Source: a virus. Taken from it: a DNA stretch of 37,047 nucleotides. The position numbers and the translations under genes are program-made. The notes beneath the pieces were generated by a model, which was not told the DNA's origin, did not search any database, and saw nothing but the letters and a program-made list of their open reading frames with translations. The stretch is from positions 1-37,047 of the IMG/VR virus record IMGVR_UViG_3300006051_000003. One strand, written 5' to 3'. How positions within the stretch are numbered: the stretch's first letter is position 1; every line of letters begins with the position of its first letter. Below are positions 6,249 through 11,734 of the stretch, piece by piece.

Positions 6249-6422
6249 TCAGTAGCTACCGATCAGCGGCAGCGCGAATGCGGCGAGTGCGAGCGCGGTC
6301 AGGCCGATGCGAATCCACCAAGCCCTGCGGCGGCGCGTGCGGTATGAGGCGCGCGTTCCTTGGTTGACCCTGCTGAAGTAGTCGCGCCGAAGTTCGCTAG
6401 CCGTTGTCGGTGAAAAATTCAC
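6249..6422 (-). CDS. Very small membrane protein, GTG start, 57 aa
   Basis: The frame starts at GTG 6422, overlapping the TGA of the upstream gene as GTGA, the coupling motif seen throughout this operon. The product has a basic middle (YRTRRRRAWWIR) followed by one hydrophobic helix (about 39-54, rich in Ala and Leu) and ends GSY. The predicted topology is a C-terminal membrane anchor with a basic cytoplasmic side. No family is recognised. It is easily missed because of its length and GTG start. Confidence 0.6.
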   Translation of the reverse strand: MNFSPTTASELRRDYFSRVNQGTRASYRTRRRRAWWIRIGLTALALAAFALPLIGSY

Positions 6423-6607
6423 GCGACCCCCGAATGGCGTCCGGAAAGGCGGCCTCTAATGAAATCCAATGCTTCTCTCGCTTCTGCCTCAGGGCTGAAG
6501 TAAGCGGCCTCTGATCCTTCGATTACTTCCAAGATCAGCTCTAGCGCGCGCGCCTCTGTCATCCACGGCCAAGGCTCATTTGCGGCGGGGCTGCGGGATA
6601 GGCTCAT
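6419..6607 (-). CDS. Small hypothetical protein, 62 aa
   Basis: The protein starts MSLSRSPAANEPWPWMTEAR and continues with a helical, acidic segment (ALELILEVIEGSEAAYF, then EAREALDFIRGRLSG). No family is recognised. ATG 6607 overlaps the upstream stop (ATGA), and its own TGA overlaps the next GTG start. The longer frame to 6859 is rejected because it would overlap the upstream gene along most of its length. Confidence 0.6.
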   Translation of the reverse strand: MSLSRSPAANEPWPWMTEARALELILEVIEGSEAAYFSPEAEAREALDFIRGRLSGRHSGVA

Positions 6608-6891
6608 GCGGATTCCGCCTTCGCAATCTCTGCACGCTTCTTGTCGATGTTGGCCTGCACCTTGTCTGCTGACTTCTGCTTCAGATTCAGTTGGCCGCGC
6701 GCCCACTCGATTGCCTCGTGCTTGGAATCGAACAGATCCTTGGGATGAAAGGTCTTGCCTTTGCTGTCTTCGAGCTCGCGACGCTTCCATGTGCGCGGGC
6801 CGGAGTAGAAGCCGACGATTTCGACAGCCACTGGCTTGAAGCTCGGCATCAACCGCCATGCGGTGTAAGGAAATTTCGTGTTGTCAGTCAT
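6604..6891 (-). CDS. Hypothetical protein, 95 aa
   Basis: The N-terminal half looks beta-rich (FPYTAWRLMPSFKPVAVEIVGF), and the C-terminal half is a charged helix (KSADKVQANIDKKRAEIAKAE). A block FHPKDLFDSKHEAIEWARG in the middle is typical of small phage proteins of unknown function. It lies 1 bp from the 32-residue membrane protein upstream and overlaps the downstream gene by 4 bp. Confidence 0.65.
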   Translation of the reverse strand: MTDNTKFPYTAWRLMPSFKPVAVEIVGFYSGPRTWKRRELEDSKGKTFHPKDLFDSKHEAIEWARGQLNLKQKSADKVQANIDKKRAEIAKAESA

Positions 6892-6892
6892 G

Positions 6893-6991
6893 TCAGGGGT
6901 CCATTCCGTAAGAGCGCTCGAACCAGTGCAGGACGAGCAGAGAGAGGGCCAGCGCGGCGATCCAGATGCAGAGCCACGCCAGCGGATTCAT
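6893..6991 (-). CDS. Microprotein, single membrane helix, 32 aa
   Basis: The frame from ATG 6991 encodes MNPLAWLCIWIAALAL followed by SLLVLHWFERSYGMDP. It is one hydrophobic helix (about 4-23) and a short charged tail. Its ATG overlaps the TGA of the upstream gene (ATGA), and only one base separates its stop from the next start. That exact packing is the main evidence that it is translated. Function is unknown. Confidence 0.55.
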   Translation of the reverse strand: MNPLAWLCIWIAALALSLLVLHWFERSYGMDP

Positions 6992-7194
6992 GCGAGTAGG
7001 GCCAGACAGGCGCCGGCCGCAGCCAGCGCGATAAATGTCAGGTCGTACAGATCCCAGTCCGCGCCGGCTTGGTGTTCGTGCCCTGGCAGGCGCTTCACGC
7101 CCTCGGGCTTCGGGACTTCGCGGCCGCGCTCGATGTCCGCGTTTGCGGTCAGCACGTCGGTGCTGTCCACCACCGTCAGGCCGTTAGCGTCCAT
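6988..7194 (-). CDS. Small C-tail-anchored membrane protein, 68 aa
   Basis: The product starts MDANGLTVVDSTD. It has a hydrophilic N-terminal part with several His and Glu residues (PGHEHQAGADWD) and ends in a hydrophobic segment LTFIALAAAGACLALLA, a tail anchor. GAGGTG lies at a suitable distance before ATG 7194; ATG 7200 or GTG 7203 are possible alternative starts. It overlaps the neighbouring 35-residue gene by 11 bp and the 32-residue gene by 4 bp. Confidence 0.55.
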   Translation of the reverse strand: MDANGLTVVDSTDVLTANADIERGREVPKPEGVKRLPGHEHQAGADWDLYDLTFIALAAAGACLALLA

Positions 7195-7291
7195 CGCCAT
7201 CACCTCGCATGAACTCGCGGCAGACCGAGATGAAGCCCAAGATCACGAAGGCCAGGCCCATGCCTGCGACGAAGGAGAGCCAAGCGTTCAT
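7184..7291 (-). CDS. Microprotein, single membrane helix, 35 aa
   Basis: ATG 7291 opens a frame reading MNAWLSFVAGMGLAFVILGF then ISVCREFMRGDGDGR: one hydrophobic helix (about 3-24) and a short basic/acidic tail. ATGA overlaps the stop of the upstream gene. It resembles the 32-residue microprotein at 6893-6991 in plan and start (MN-x-x-W-L), so the two may be related, though the similarity is too short to prove it. Confidence 0.55.
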   Translation of the reverse strand: MNAWLSFVAGMGLAFVILGFISVCREFMRGDGDGR

Positions 7292-7521
7292 GGCTGCGCT
7301 CCGGTGACGCGGGCGAGGGCGGTCTTCTGTTCGATCAGTGCACGCTCGCAATTTCGGTACGATTCCAGCTGGTCGACGATCCTGTTGCTAACACCCAGCG
7401 ACTCGAACGCCTTGACGGTCACATCGCTGCACTTGATCAGCTCGGCCACGGCGTCGATGGTCTTGTTCGAGCTTCGGCCGTAGACCTCGCGCAACTCCGC
7501 CAGCACGTCAACGCCGCTCAC
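7288..7521 (-). CDS. Hypothetical protein, 77 aa
   Basis: The protein starts MSGVDVLAELREVYGRSSNKT and is predicted to be helical throughout, with a C-terminal amphipathic helix (RIVDQLESYRNCERALIEQKTALARV). No family is recognised. Its start overlaps the stop of the first gene of the operon by 4 bp, and its stop overlaps the start of the 35-residue microprotein. Confidence 0.65.
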   Translation of the reverse strand: MSGVDVLAELREVYGRSSNKTIDAVAELIKCSDVTVKAFESLGVSNRIVDQLESYRNCERALIEQKTALARVTGAQP

Positions 7522-7829
7522 GACATCACCCCGACCTGAGCCTCGACCATGCGGTTGAGCAACTTGGCGCGTGCCGTGATGCTGCGAAACGACTGCTGCA
7601 GATGACGCGGGACGTTCGTCTGAGCGCAGGCCCAGTCCAGCGCGGCAAGCGCGCCGCGAACGTCAGAGACCAGTTCGGCCACGTCGCCGGACTCGATCAG
7701 CTTGTTCGCAACGTCGCCTTCTGCGTCGTCTTCGCCATACATCGGCTCGCGGTAGTCCGGCGAGTTCGGGTGGCTGCTGTCGCCAGCCAGATCGCCGAAG
7801 CCAGGCATGCGGTGGTCGTTGAGAGCCAT
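7518..7829 (-). CDS. First gene of the leftward early operon, hypothetical, 103 aa
   Basis: The protein starts MALNDHRMPGFGDLAG and has an acidic middle (EPMYGEDDAEGD) and a helical C-terminus (SDVRGALAALDWACAQ, RSITARAKLLNRMVEA). ATG 7829 is chosen because it has GGAG six bases upstream. The alternative starts at 7889 and 7892 lie inside the promoter -10 and operator, upstream of the predicted transcript start near 7874. Being the first gene transcribed leftward, it occupies the position of lambda N, but it shows no Arg-rich N-terminus, so an antitermination role is unsupported. Confidence 0.7.
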   Translation of the reverse strand: MALNDHRMPGFGDLAGDSSHPNSPDYREPMYGEDDAEGDVANKLIESGDVAELVSDVRGALAALDWACAQTNVPRHLQQSFRSITARAKLLNRMVEAQVGVMS

Positions 7830-7880
7830 CTCGATCTCCAAGCCCCAACCCGGATGGGTGTGTCGTGGGGCGATGGAGTG

Positions 7881-7908
7881 ATTATGCATCAATGCATTCT
7901 TACGTCAA
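7881..7908 (-). promoter_or_regulatory. PL-like promoter of the leftward early operon
   Basis: On the minus strand TTGACG (7908-7903) and CATAAT (7886-7881) are 16 bp apart. Two operator palindromes overlap it, one over the -10 side (7884-7897) and one touching the -35 (7908-7921). The rightward promoter at 9189-9216 has the same boxes, the same spacer length and the same operator placement. This strongly supports PL and PR under one repressor. Confidence 0.8.
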
Positions 7909-7921
7909 TGCAAAAATGCAT
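7884..7921. promoter_or_regulatory. Left operator, two ATGCA-N4-TGCAT palindromes
   Basis: Perfect 5+5 dyads lie at 7884-7897 and 7908-7921. Their centres are 24 bp apart, just over two helical turns, so dimers would bind close to the same face of the helix. The spacers are TCAA and AAAA. The same arrangement recurs at 9176-9213. These are the expected binding sites of the repressor (8687-9139) and the Cro-like protein (9224-9424); the binding itself is inferred. Confidence 0.8.
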
Positions 7922-7965
7922 CGAAATTTCAGTTGGCCGACAAACGGTACTTATCCACAGGCTGT

Positions 7966-8355
7966 TTAGCCCTCGGGAACGAAGATCGCGATCCCGCTGC
8001 CGCTCTTGTGGATTGCGCCACTGATGGACGTCACGCCCGTCCCGGGGTCGGTGTAACCGACGCCTCCGGTTGTCTGGCTGCCCACGCCTTGAAGCAGTAC
8101 GCCATTCGCGCCCAGCTTGGCAGCCTCAGCTTTCAGTCGCTCAATTGCCTTGTTGGTGCGCTGCTGGGGCGTGAGCGCCATAGACCCGCGGCTGGTCGAG
8201 TCCAGCAGGGCCACTTGTTCGTAGCGCGCTGGCGGATCCAGATAGACCTGAACCTGCTCAACCGGAATAGGTGCGCGCTTCTGTCCTACCAGTACGTGCG
8301 ATGACGCACATGCGGCCAGAGAAAGGGCGAGGGCGGCTGTAATCACGGTCTTCAT
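7966..8355 (-). CDS. Small lipoprotein expressed from the repressor operon
   Basis: This 129-residue protein has a classic lipoprotein signal: MK, a hydrophobic core (ITAALALSLAAC) and lipobox L13-A-A-C16. The mature part includes ARYEQVALLDSTS and a helix KAIERLKAEAAKLGANGVLLQ, followed by Gly/Thr/Ser-rich strands and a final IAIFVPEG. This resembles small bacterial outer-membrane lipoproteins of unknown function. It lies downstream of the repressor on the same strand and before the PL block, so it is likely expressed in the lysogen. I infer lysogenic conversion or superinfection exclusion; no catalytic motif is visible. Confidence 0.8.
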   Translation of the reverse strand: MKTVITAALALSLAACASSHVLVGQKRAPIPVEQVQVYLDPPARYEQVALLDSTSRGSMALTPQQRTNKAIERLKAEAAKLGANGVLLQGVGSQTTGGVGYTDPGTGVTSISGAIHKSGSGIAIFVPEG

Positions 8356-8370
8356 GGACGTTCCTTGTGG

Positions 8371-8685
8371 TCAGCAAGCAGGAAGGCAGTCGGGCAGGCT
8401 TGCGCCCATTTCCGCAGCATCAACGTAGCCGCACATCCGGCTGTAGAGGTCGTCGAGCTGAGGTTCGGTGAGGTCTGACATGTACTCTGCGCCTCTCGAC
8501 TCCAGGAAGTGCACGATCGCGTCGTGCCAGTTATGGGAGTCGGCAATGCGCCGGATGGCGCGCATCGTTCGTGCGCGCTTCGAGACGTCGATGGGCCGTT
8601 CCTGCATATCCGCTGGGGGAGGCGGGGGCATCGCTGCCGCGAGCTCGATGGCAAGGGACTTTAGGGCAACCGGATCCAGCGGCAT
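8371..8685 (-). CDS. Hypothetical protein in repressor operon
   Basis: This 104-residue protein begins one base after the repressor stop (TGA, one base, ATG), with AGGAGG nine bases before the start. It has a Pro run (MPPPPPADMQ) near residue 20, then a helical domain (RARTMRAIRRIADSHNWHDAIVHFLESRG) and a second segment with DLTEPQLDDLYSRMCGYVD. No family is recognised. Its tight linkage suggests co-translation with the repressor and therefore expression in the lysogen. Confidence 0.7.
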   Translation of the reverse strand: MPLDPVALKSLAIELAAAMPPPPPADMQERPIDVSKRARTMRAIRRIADSHNWHDAIVHFLESRGAEYMSDLTEPQLDDLYSRMCGYVDAAEMGASLPDCLPAC

Positions 8686-8686
8686 T

Positions 8687-9139
8687 TCAAACCTCCTCGT
8701 TTAGCTCCTCCAGGATCATGCGAACAGCAATGCGCGTGGCTTCCTCGTCGGTTTCACCCAACTCTTCGACCCGGGAGATAACCTTCTCAGCCACCAATAT
8801 TGCGTTCCATGATATGCGGCGAAATCTGCGATCGTCTGGCCTGTGTGCGGCCATGATATGAAGCAGTTCTACCGCCTGAGCCATGTTGGCGTCGTCTCGT
8901 CCCACAGGCTGAGACGGCTCGACGTCCTCGGTCTGGAGGTCGCGATGAACCAGGGCGTCGATTGAGTAACCAAAGAATTTGGACACCGCGAGCAGGCTAT
9001 CCAGCCTCGGGTACTCGGTCTTGCCCGACATGATCCGCTGAACAGTGGACTGCTCGACGCCCAGCTTTTCGCCAAGAGCGGCCTGCTTGATGCCCGCCCG
9101 CGCAGCTAAGTGTCGGAGGTTCTTGCCGAGGTAAGTCAT
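8687..9139 (-). CDS. CI-like phage repressor, XRE-type HTH, no peptidase domain
   Basis: This 150-residue protein has an N-terminal HTH_3 domain. The recognition region is KQAALGEKLGVEQSTVQRIMSG, about 18-39, and is followed by LDSLLAVSKFFGYSIDALV. The C-terminal half (about 75-150) is helical and has no recognisable S24 Ser-Lys peptidase motif. It is divergent from the Cro-like gene, with two operators between them and two more at PL. It should bind ATGCA-N4-TGCAT and maintain lysogeny. Start 9139 fits the HTH domain; the longer upstream frame crosses the operator and cro. Without a peptidase, induction by RecA-stimulated self-cleavage looks unlikely. Confidence 0.85.
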   Translation of the reverse strand: MTYLGKNLRHLAARAGIKQAALGEKLGVEQSTVQRIMSGKTEYPRLDSLLAVSKFFGYSIDALVHRDLQTEDVEPSQPVGRDDANMAQAVELLHIMAAHRPDDRRFRRISWNAILVAEKVISRVEELGETDEEATRIAVRMILEELNEEV

Positions 9140-9175
9140 CCCTGAATTCTCGCCGCCTACCGTTCGTCGGCGCGA

Positions 9176-9213
9176 ATGCAAAGATGCATTGACTACATGA
9201 TGCAACGATGCAT
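9176..9213. promoter_or_regulatory. Right operator, two ATGCA-N4-TGCAT palindromes
   Basis: Perfect 5+5 dyads lie at 9176-9189 (spacer AAGA) and 9200-9213 (spacer ACGA), with centres 24 bp apart as at the left operator. The first touches the -35 and the second covers the spacer and -10 of the rightward promoter. The block also lies upstream of the divergent repressor gene, so it can control both directions, as OR does in lambda. There are two sites here, not three. Confidence 0.8.
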
Positions 9214-9216
9214 AAT
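9189..9216 (+). promoter_or_regulatory. PR-like promoter of the rightward early operon
   Basis: TTGACT (9189-9194) and CATAAT (9211-9216) are 16 bp apart, each matching the sigma-70 consensus at 5 of 6 positions. The transcript would begin at about 9223, immediately at or before the ATG at 9224 of the Cro-like gene, so this message may have no leader. The design mirrors the leftward promoter at 7881-7908. Confidence 0.8.
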
Positions 9217-9223
9217 CGACGTC

Positions 9224-9424
9224 ATGAACCCTTCCAGCGCGATCACCAAGCTCATGGACAGCGGGATGACCGAACAGGCCATCGCCGCTGCGATCAAGGT
9301 CAACCAGACGACCGTCAACAGGATCCGCCGCGGCGTGGTTACGCCGTCCTATGACGTGGGCAAGGCGCTGGTCGACATGGCCGTCGCGCTCGACCAGCCC
9401 AAGCGCCGGAAGCGGGCCGCCTGA
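9224..9424 (+). CDS. Cro-like HTH regulator
   Basis: This 66-residue protein (MNPSSAITKLMDSGMTEQAI) has a helix-turn-helix at about 15-37 (QAIAAAIKVNQTTVNRIRRG), a second helical segment (SYDVGKALVDMAVALD) and a basic tail KRRKR. It is divergent from the repressor and first in the rightward operon, the Cro position. ATG 9224 is chosen because the in-frame ATG at 9176 lies within the operator and promoter. No Shine-Dalgarno sequence is visible and the predicted transcript starts at about 9223, pointing to leaderless translation. Confidence 0.8.
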   Translation: MNPSSAITKLMDSGMTEQAIAAAIKVNQTTVNRIRRGVVTPSYDVGKALVDMAVALDQPKRRKRAA

Positions 9425-9428
9425 CATG

Positions 9429-9605
9429 TCACGCACCCGGCTTAACCCGACTGATCGCACGCCAGTGGTAGCGGCCATCCGCCCACTGCACGGCGAAGGC
9501 TTGGGCGCCCAGGCGCACCAACAGCACAACGCGGTCGCTCTCAACTTCTCGCAGTAATTCCACGTGGTCGGGCTCCGTTTGGGGTCCGGCCATTTTCAGA
9601 ACCAT
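9429..9605 (-). CDS. Possible antisense small gene between cro and cII
   Basis: The leftward frame encodes up to 58 residues ending EVESDRVVLLVRLGAQAF, then AVQWADGRYHWRAISRVKPGA. It has the alternating hydrophobic/charged pattern of a small beta-rich domain and good codon use. A competing rightward frame of 43 residues (9426-9557) looks less protein-like. If real, it would be carried on a transcript running leftward from the cII region towards the repressor, like lambda's PRE message. The start could be 9605 or 9593; neither has a strong ribosome site. Confidence 0.4.
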   Translation of the reverse strand: MVLKMAGPQTEPDHVELLREVESDRVVLLVRLGAQAFAVQWADGRYHWRAISRVKPGA

Positions 9606-9665
9606 CGAGGGGAATCCTGGGGAACACGCCGTCCCCTGCATTCCCAAGGACGCAAAGAGGCCTCT

Positions 9666-10031
9666 ATGCGACACCTCAGCATCACCTACCAAGACGGCCT
9701 GACAGAGCGGTCCCGGAGCCTCCGGGAGCATCTGTTGGTGCAGGTCCATCAGCAGGGCGTGGTCAACGTCGCCGGCAAGCTGGACCTTTCGCCGTCGAAG
9801 CTCTCCGAGAAGCTGGCCGGCTGCGACAGCGGCGGCAAGCCGCGCGGCATGACCATCGACGAGCTGGAATCGTATCTGCGGATCACGGGCGACATCAGCC
9901 CGATCCACTACCTGATTGAGCGGTTCATGACGTGCCCGCAGGCGGCGCACGGCGAGGCCATCGCGGAGATCACCAAACTCATGAGCGCGCTTCCGGCATT
10001 GCTTGAGCGTGCAGGGGTGAAGTGGCCGTGA
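9666..10031 (+). CDS. CII-like regulatory protein (Phage_CP76 family)
   Basis: The 121-residue product starts MRHLSITYQDGLTERSRSLR and carries an HTH around 33-50 (VNVAGKLDLSPSKLSEKLAG), followed by RGMTIDELESYLRITGD. This matches the CP76/CII type of phage regulator, which binds DNA and influences the lysis-lysogeny choice and replication-gene expression. It is third in the rightward operon, after Cro. ATG 9666 is chosen over the longer frame from 9564 because the conserved part starts here and the upstream extension is low in protein character. Confidence 0.8.
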   Translation: MRHLSITYQDGLTERSRSLREHLLVQVHQQGVVNVAGKLDLSPSKLSEKLAGCDSGGKPRGMTIDELESYLRITGDISPIHYLIERFMTCPQAAHGEAIAEITKLMSALPALLERAGVKWP

Positions 10032-10330
10032 CCCACCTCCCCGCGCGCGCGACGGACCCGCTGACCAGTTGGGAGGCGGCCGAGAAGATCACCGATTCCG
10101 GCAAGGCAGCTGACCAGCGCGCCGTGGCGGTGTCGATCGTCCACAAGCACCCTGGGCTCACCAGCTTCGAGCTCTCCATGCTGTGCCCGCTGGACCGCTA
10201 TCAGATGGCGCGCCGCCTGCCGGAATGTCGAGAGGTCCAGAAGGGTGAGGCGCGCGAATGCAAGGTGACCGGCCACATGGCGGTGACCTGGTGGCCTGCC
10301 GTCGCCCAGGCGGAGCCGGTGGCCGCCTGA
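10028..10330 (+). CDS. Hypothetical protein with winged-helix-like fold
   Basis: This 100-residue protein opens at GTG 10028 (GTGA overlap with the CII-like stop) as THLPARATDPLTSWEAAEKI. It is followed by a helix-rich region that reads like a winged helix (ADQRAVAVSIVHKHPGLTSFELS, then YQMARRLPECREV). Small proteins of this kind are common just before phage O-like genes. A DNA-binding role in replication control is plausible but not shown. GTG 10022 is an alternative start. Its stop overlaps the O-like start (TGATG). Confidence 0.65.
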   Translation: MTHLPARATDPLTSWEAAEKITDSGKAADQRAVAVSIVHKHPGLTSFELSMLCPLDRYQMARRLPECREVQKGEARECKVTGHMAVTWWPAVAQAEPVAA

Positions 10331-11145
10331 TGTCCACGCTCGTTATGTCCGCCTGCTGGAACCTGCAGATGCCGCCGACCCCGAAGGCGGTGCTGATCTC
10401 GCTTGCGGACAACGCGAACGACCACGGCGAGTGCTGGCCGAGCATCCCGAAGATCAGCCAGCGGACGTGCTTCAGCGAGCGCGCAGTGCATGGCGCGATC
10501 AAGTGGCTGGAAGAACACGGGCTGGTCATTGCCGATCGCTCGAACGGTCGGCACACGCTCTACGTCGTTCGCCCAGAAGGGTTCAAACCACCGCAGGAAA
10601 TGCACCCCCGCAGCAGCTGCGGTGGCGCAGCAGGTGCAGAGAAACCACCGCAGGAGATGCAGTCACCCCCGCAGATCCCGCAGTCACCCCCGCAGCTGCT
10701 GCGGTCTAACCGTAAAGAACCATCAAGAACCGTCAGTAAAGCAACCGTCAGTAAGCGCGTGACCGCGCAGACCCTGCCGTGCCCTGACGACGTAGACCCG
10801 CAGACCTGGGCCGACTGGCTGACGCTGCGAAAGGCAAAACGCGCGCCGGTGACCGAGACGGTTACCCGAGCGGCACGTCGGGAGGCCGAGAAAGCCGGAC
10901 TTCCGTTGACCCGATTCCTCGAAATCTGGTGCGCCCGAGGATCGCAGGGGCTGGAAGCCGACTGGCTCAAGCCGCACGAGCGCGCCGCAGCATTCACGAC
11001 TGGAGCCATCCATGCAGTCAATCCAAACGGCCGCCAACGCGGCGAGAGCCTCGCTGCGCACTCGGAGCGGATCAACCGACAACTCGACGAACGCGAACAG
11101 CACGGCAACGTCCTCCTGCTCGCAGCAGGCTCGCCCGATGGCTGA
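10330..11145 (+). CDS. Lambda O-like replication initiator with winged-helix domain
   Basis: The 271-residue protein has an N-terminal winged-helix domain (PPTPKAVLISLADNANDHGECWPS, then SERAVHGAIKWLEEHGLVIADRS), as in phage O/DnaT-like replication proteins. A Pro/Gln/Ser-rich linker (about 85-142) follows. The C-terminal domain reads DVDPQTWADWLTLRKAKRAPVTE and GLPLTRFLEIWCARGSQGLEADWL, typical of phage initiators. The N-terminal domain should bind the origin, whose candidate iterons lie in the linker-coding DNA. The C-terminal part should contact the downstream P-like loader. Its 3' end overlaps that gene by 8 bp. Confidence 0.8.
   Translation: MSTLVMSACWNLQMPPTPKAVLISLADNANDHGECWPSIPKISQRTCFSERAVHGAIKWLEEHGLVIADRSNGRHTLYVVRPEGFKPPQEMHPRSSCGGAAGAEKPPQEMQSPPQIPQSPPQLLRSNRKEPSRTVSKATVSKRVTAQTLPCPDDVDPQTWADWLTLRKAKRAPVTETVTRAARREAEKAGLPLTRFLEIWCARGSQGLEADWLKPHERAAAFTTGAIHAVNPNGRQRGESLAAHSERINRQLDEREQHGNVLLLAAGSPDG
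10585..10754. repeat. Candidate replication origin: iterons inside the O-like gene
   Basis: Direct repeats cluster in the linker-coding region. A 20-mer AAACCACCGCAGGARATGCA occurs at 10585-10604 and 10642-10661. GTCACCCCCGCAG occurs at 10662-10674 and 10683-10695, 21 bp apart. Further on, in a stretch richer in A and T, AACCGTCAGTAA occurs at 10728-10739 and 10743-10754. Lambdoid phages place their origin iterons, followed by an AT-rich segment, inside gene O. The layout here is the same; origin function is inferred, and a low-complexity linker is the alternative explanation. Confidence 0.5.
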
Positions 11146-11734
11146 CGCCCCGGCACCCTGGCTGCGTCGGCTGTGGGAGCGGATGACATCCGCCTACGGT
11201 CACAGTTGGACGAGCGTCCACGGTACGTCACCGCAGAACCTCGATACCGGCGTGCTGACGGTCGATGGCGACACGTGGTCCCGTGCGCTCGCCGGTCTCA
11301 CCGCGCAGCAGCTTGGCGTCGGACTTGATGCCTGCATCCGCGACGCCGCGGATTTCCCGCCATCGGTCGGTCGTTTCCGCGCCATGTGCTTGAGCATCCC
11401 GACGGTGGCGCACATCCAGCGCGAGTTCCGCGAGGGTATCCGGGACCGCCGCGCGAAGGCCGACTGGTCGCCGTTCTCCCGCCTGGTCTGGGGCAACCTC
11501 GATTCTTGGGCGTACAGCCATGCGGAGATCAAGGCTGCCGAACGCATCTTGCGCGACGCCTACGAAGCCGCGCGCGATCACGTCATGGCCGGCGGCGCGC
11601 TGCCCGAGCCGGTCCTGGCGATTGAGAGCAAGCCGAAGCCGGAGAAGTCGCCGGAGGAGAAGGCCGCGGCGCGCGAGGCTGGATTGAAGGCCATGCGCGA
11701 GTTGCGCGAAGAACTTGGGCTGGACGCCGCATGA
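11138..11734 (+). CDS. Lambda P-like replication protein (helicase loader)
   Basis: This 198-residue protein follows the O-like initiator. It shows the P-type pattern: a segment RLWERMTSAYGHSW at the N-terminus, WSRALAGLTAQQLGVGLDACI, then DFPPSVGRFRAMC, which matches the PPS-x-x-F block of phage P proteins. The C-terminal tail is charged and helical (KPEKSPEEKAAAREAGLKAMRELREELG). It should recruit the host DnaB helicase to the origin. ATG 11138 is chosen over the longer frame from 11012, which would lie almost wholly within the O-like gene. Confidence 0.75.
   Translation: MADAPAPWLRRLWERMTSAYGHSWTSVHGTSPQNLDTGVLTVDGDTWSRALAGLTAQQLGVGLDACIRDAADFPPSVGRFRAMCLSIPTVAHIQREFREGIRDRRAKADWSPFSRLVWGNLDSWAYSHAEIKAAERILRDAYEAARDHVMAGGALPEPVLAIESKPKPEKSPEEKAAAREAGLKAMRELREELGLDAA

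Noticed and set aside
6087-6347. Rightward 86-codon frame in the gap before the Sak4-like gene
   Set aside because: It opposes all neighbouring genes, lacks a ribosome site and has no protein-like pattern; the leftward GTG-started membrane protein explains the right half better.
7830-7892. N-terminal extension of the first leftward gene (starts at 7889 or 7892)
   Set aside because: These starts fall in the operator and -10 box, upstream of the predicted transcript start; ATG 7829 has a good ribosome site.
9140-9544. Long N-terminal extension of the repressor
   Set aside because: It would cover the operators, PR and the Cro-like gene in antisense; the HTH domain starts right after ATG 9139.
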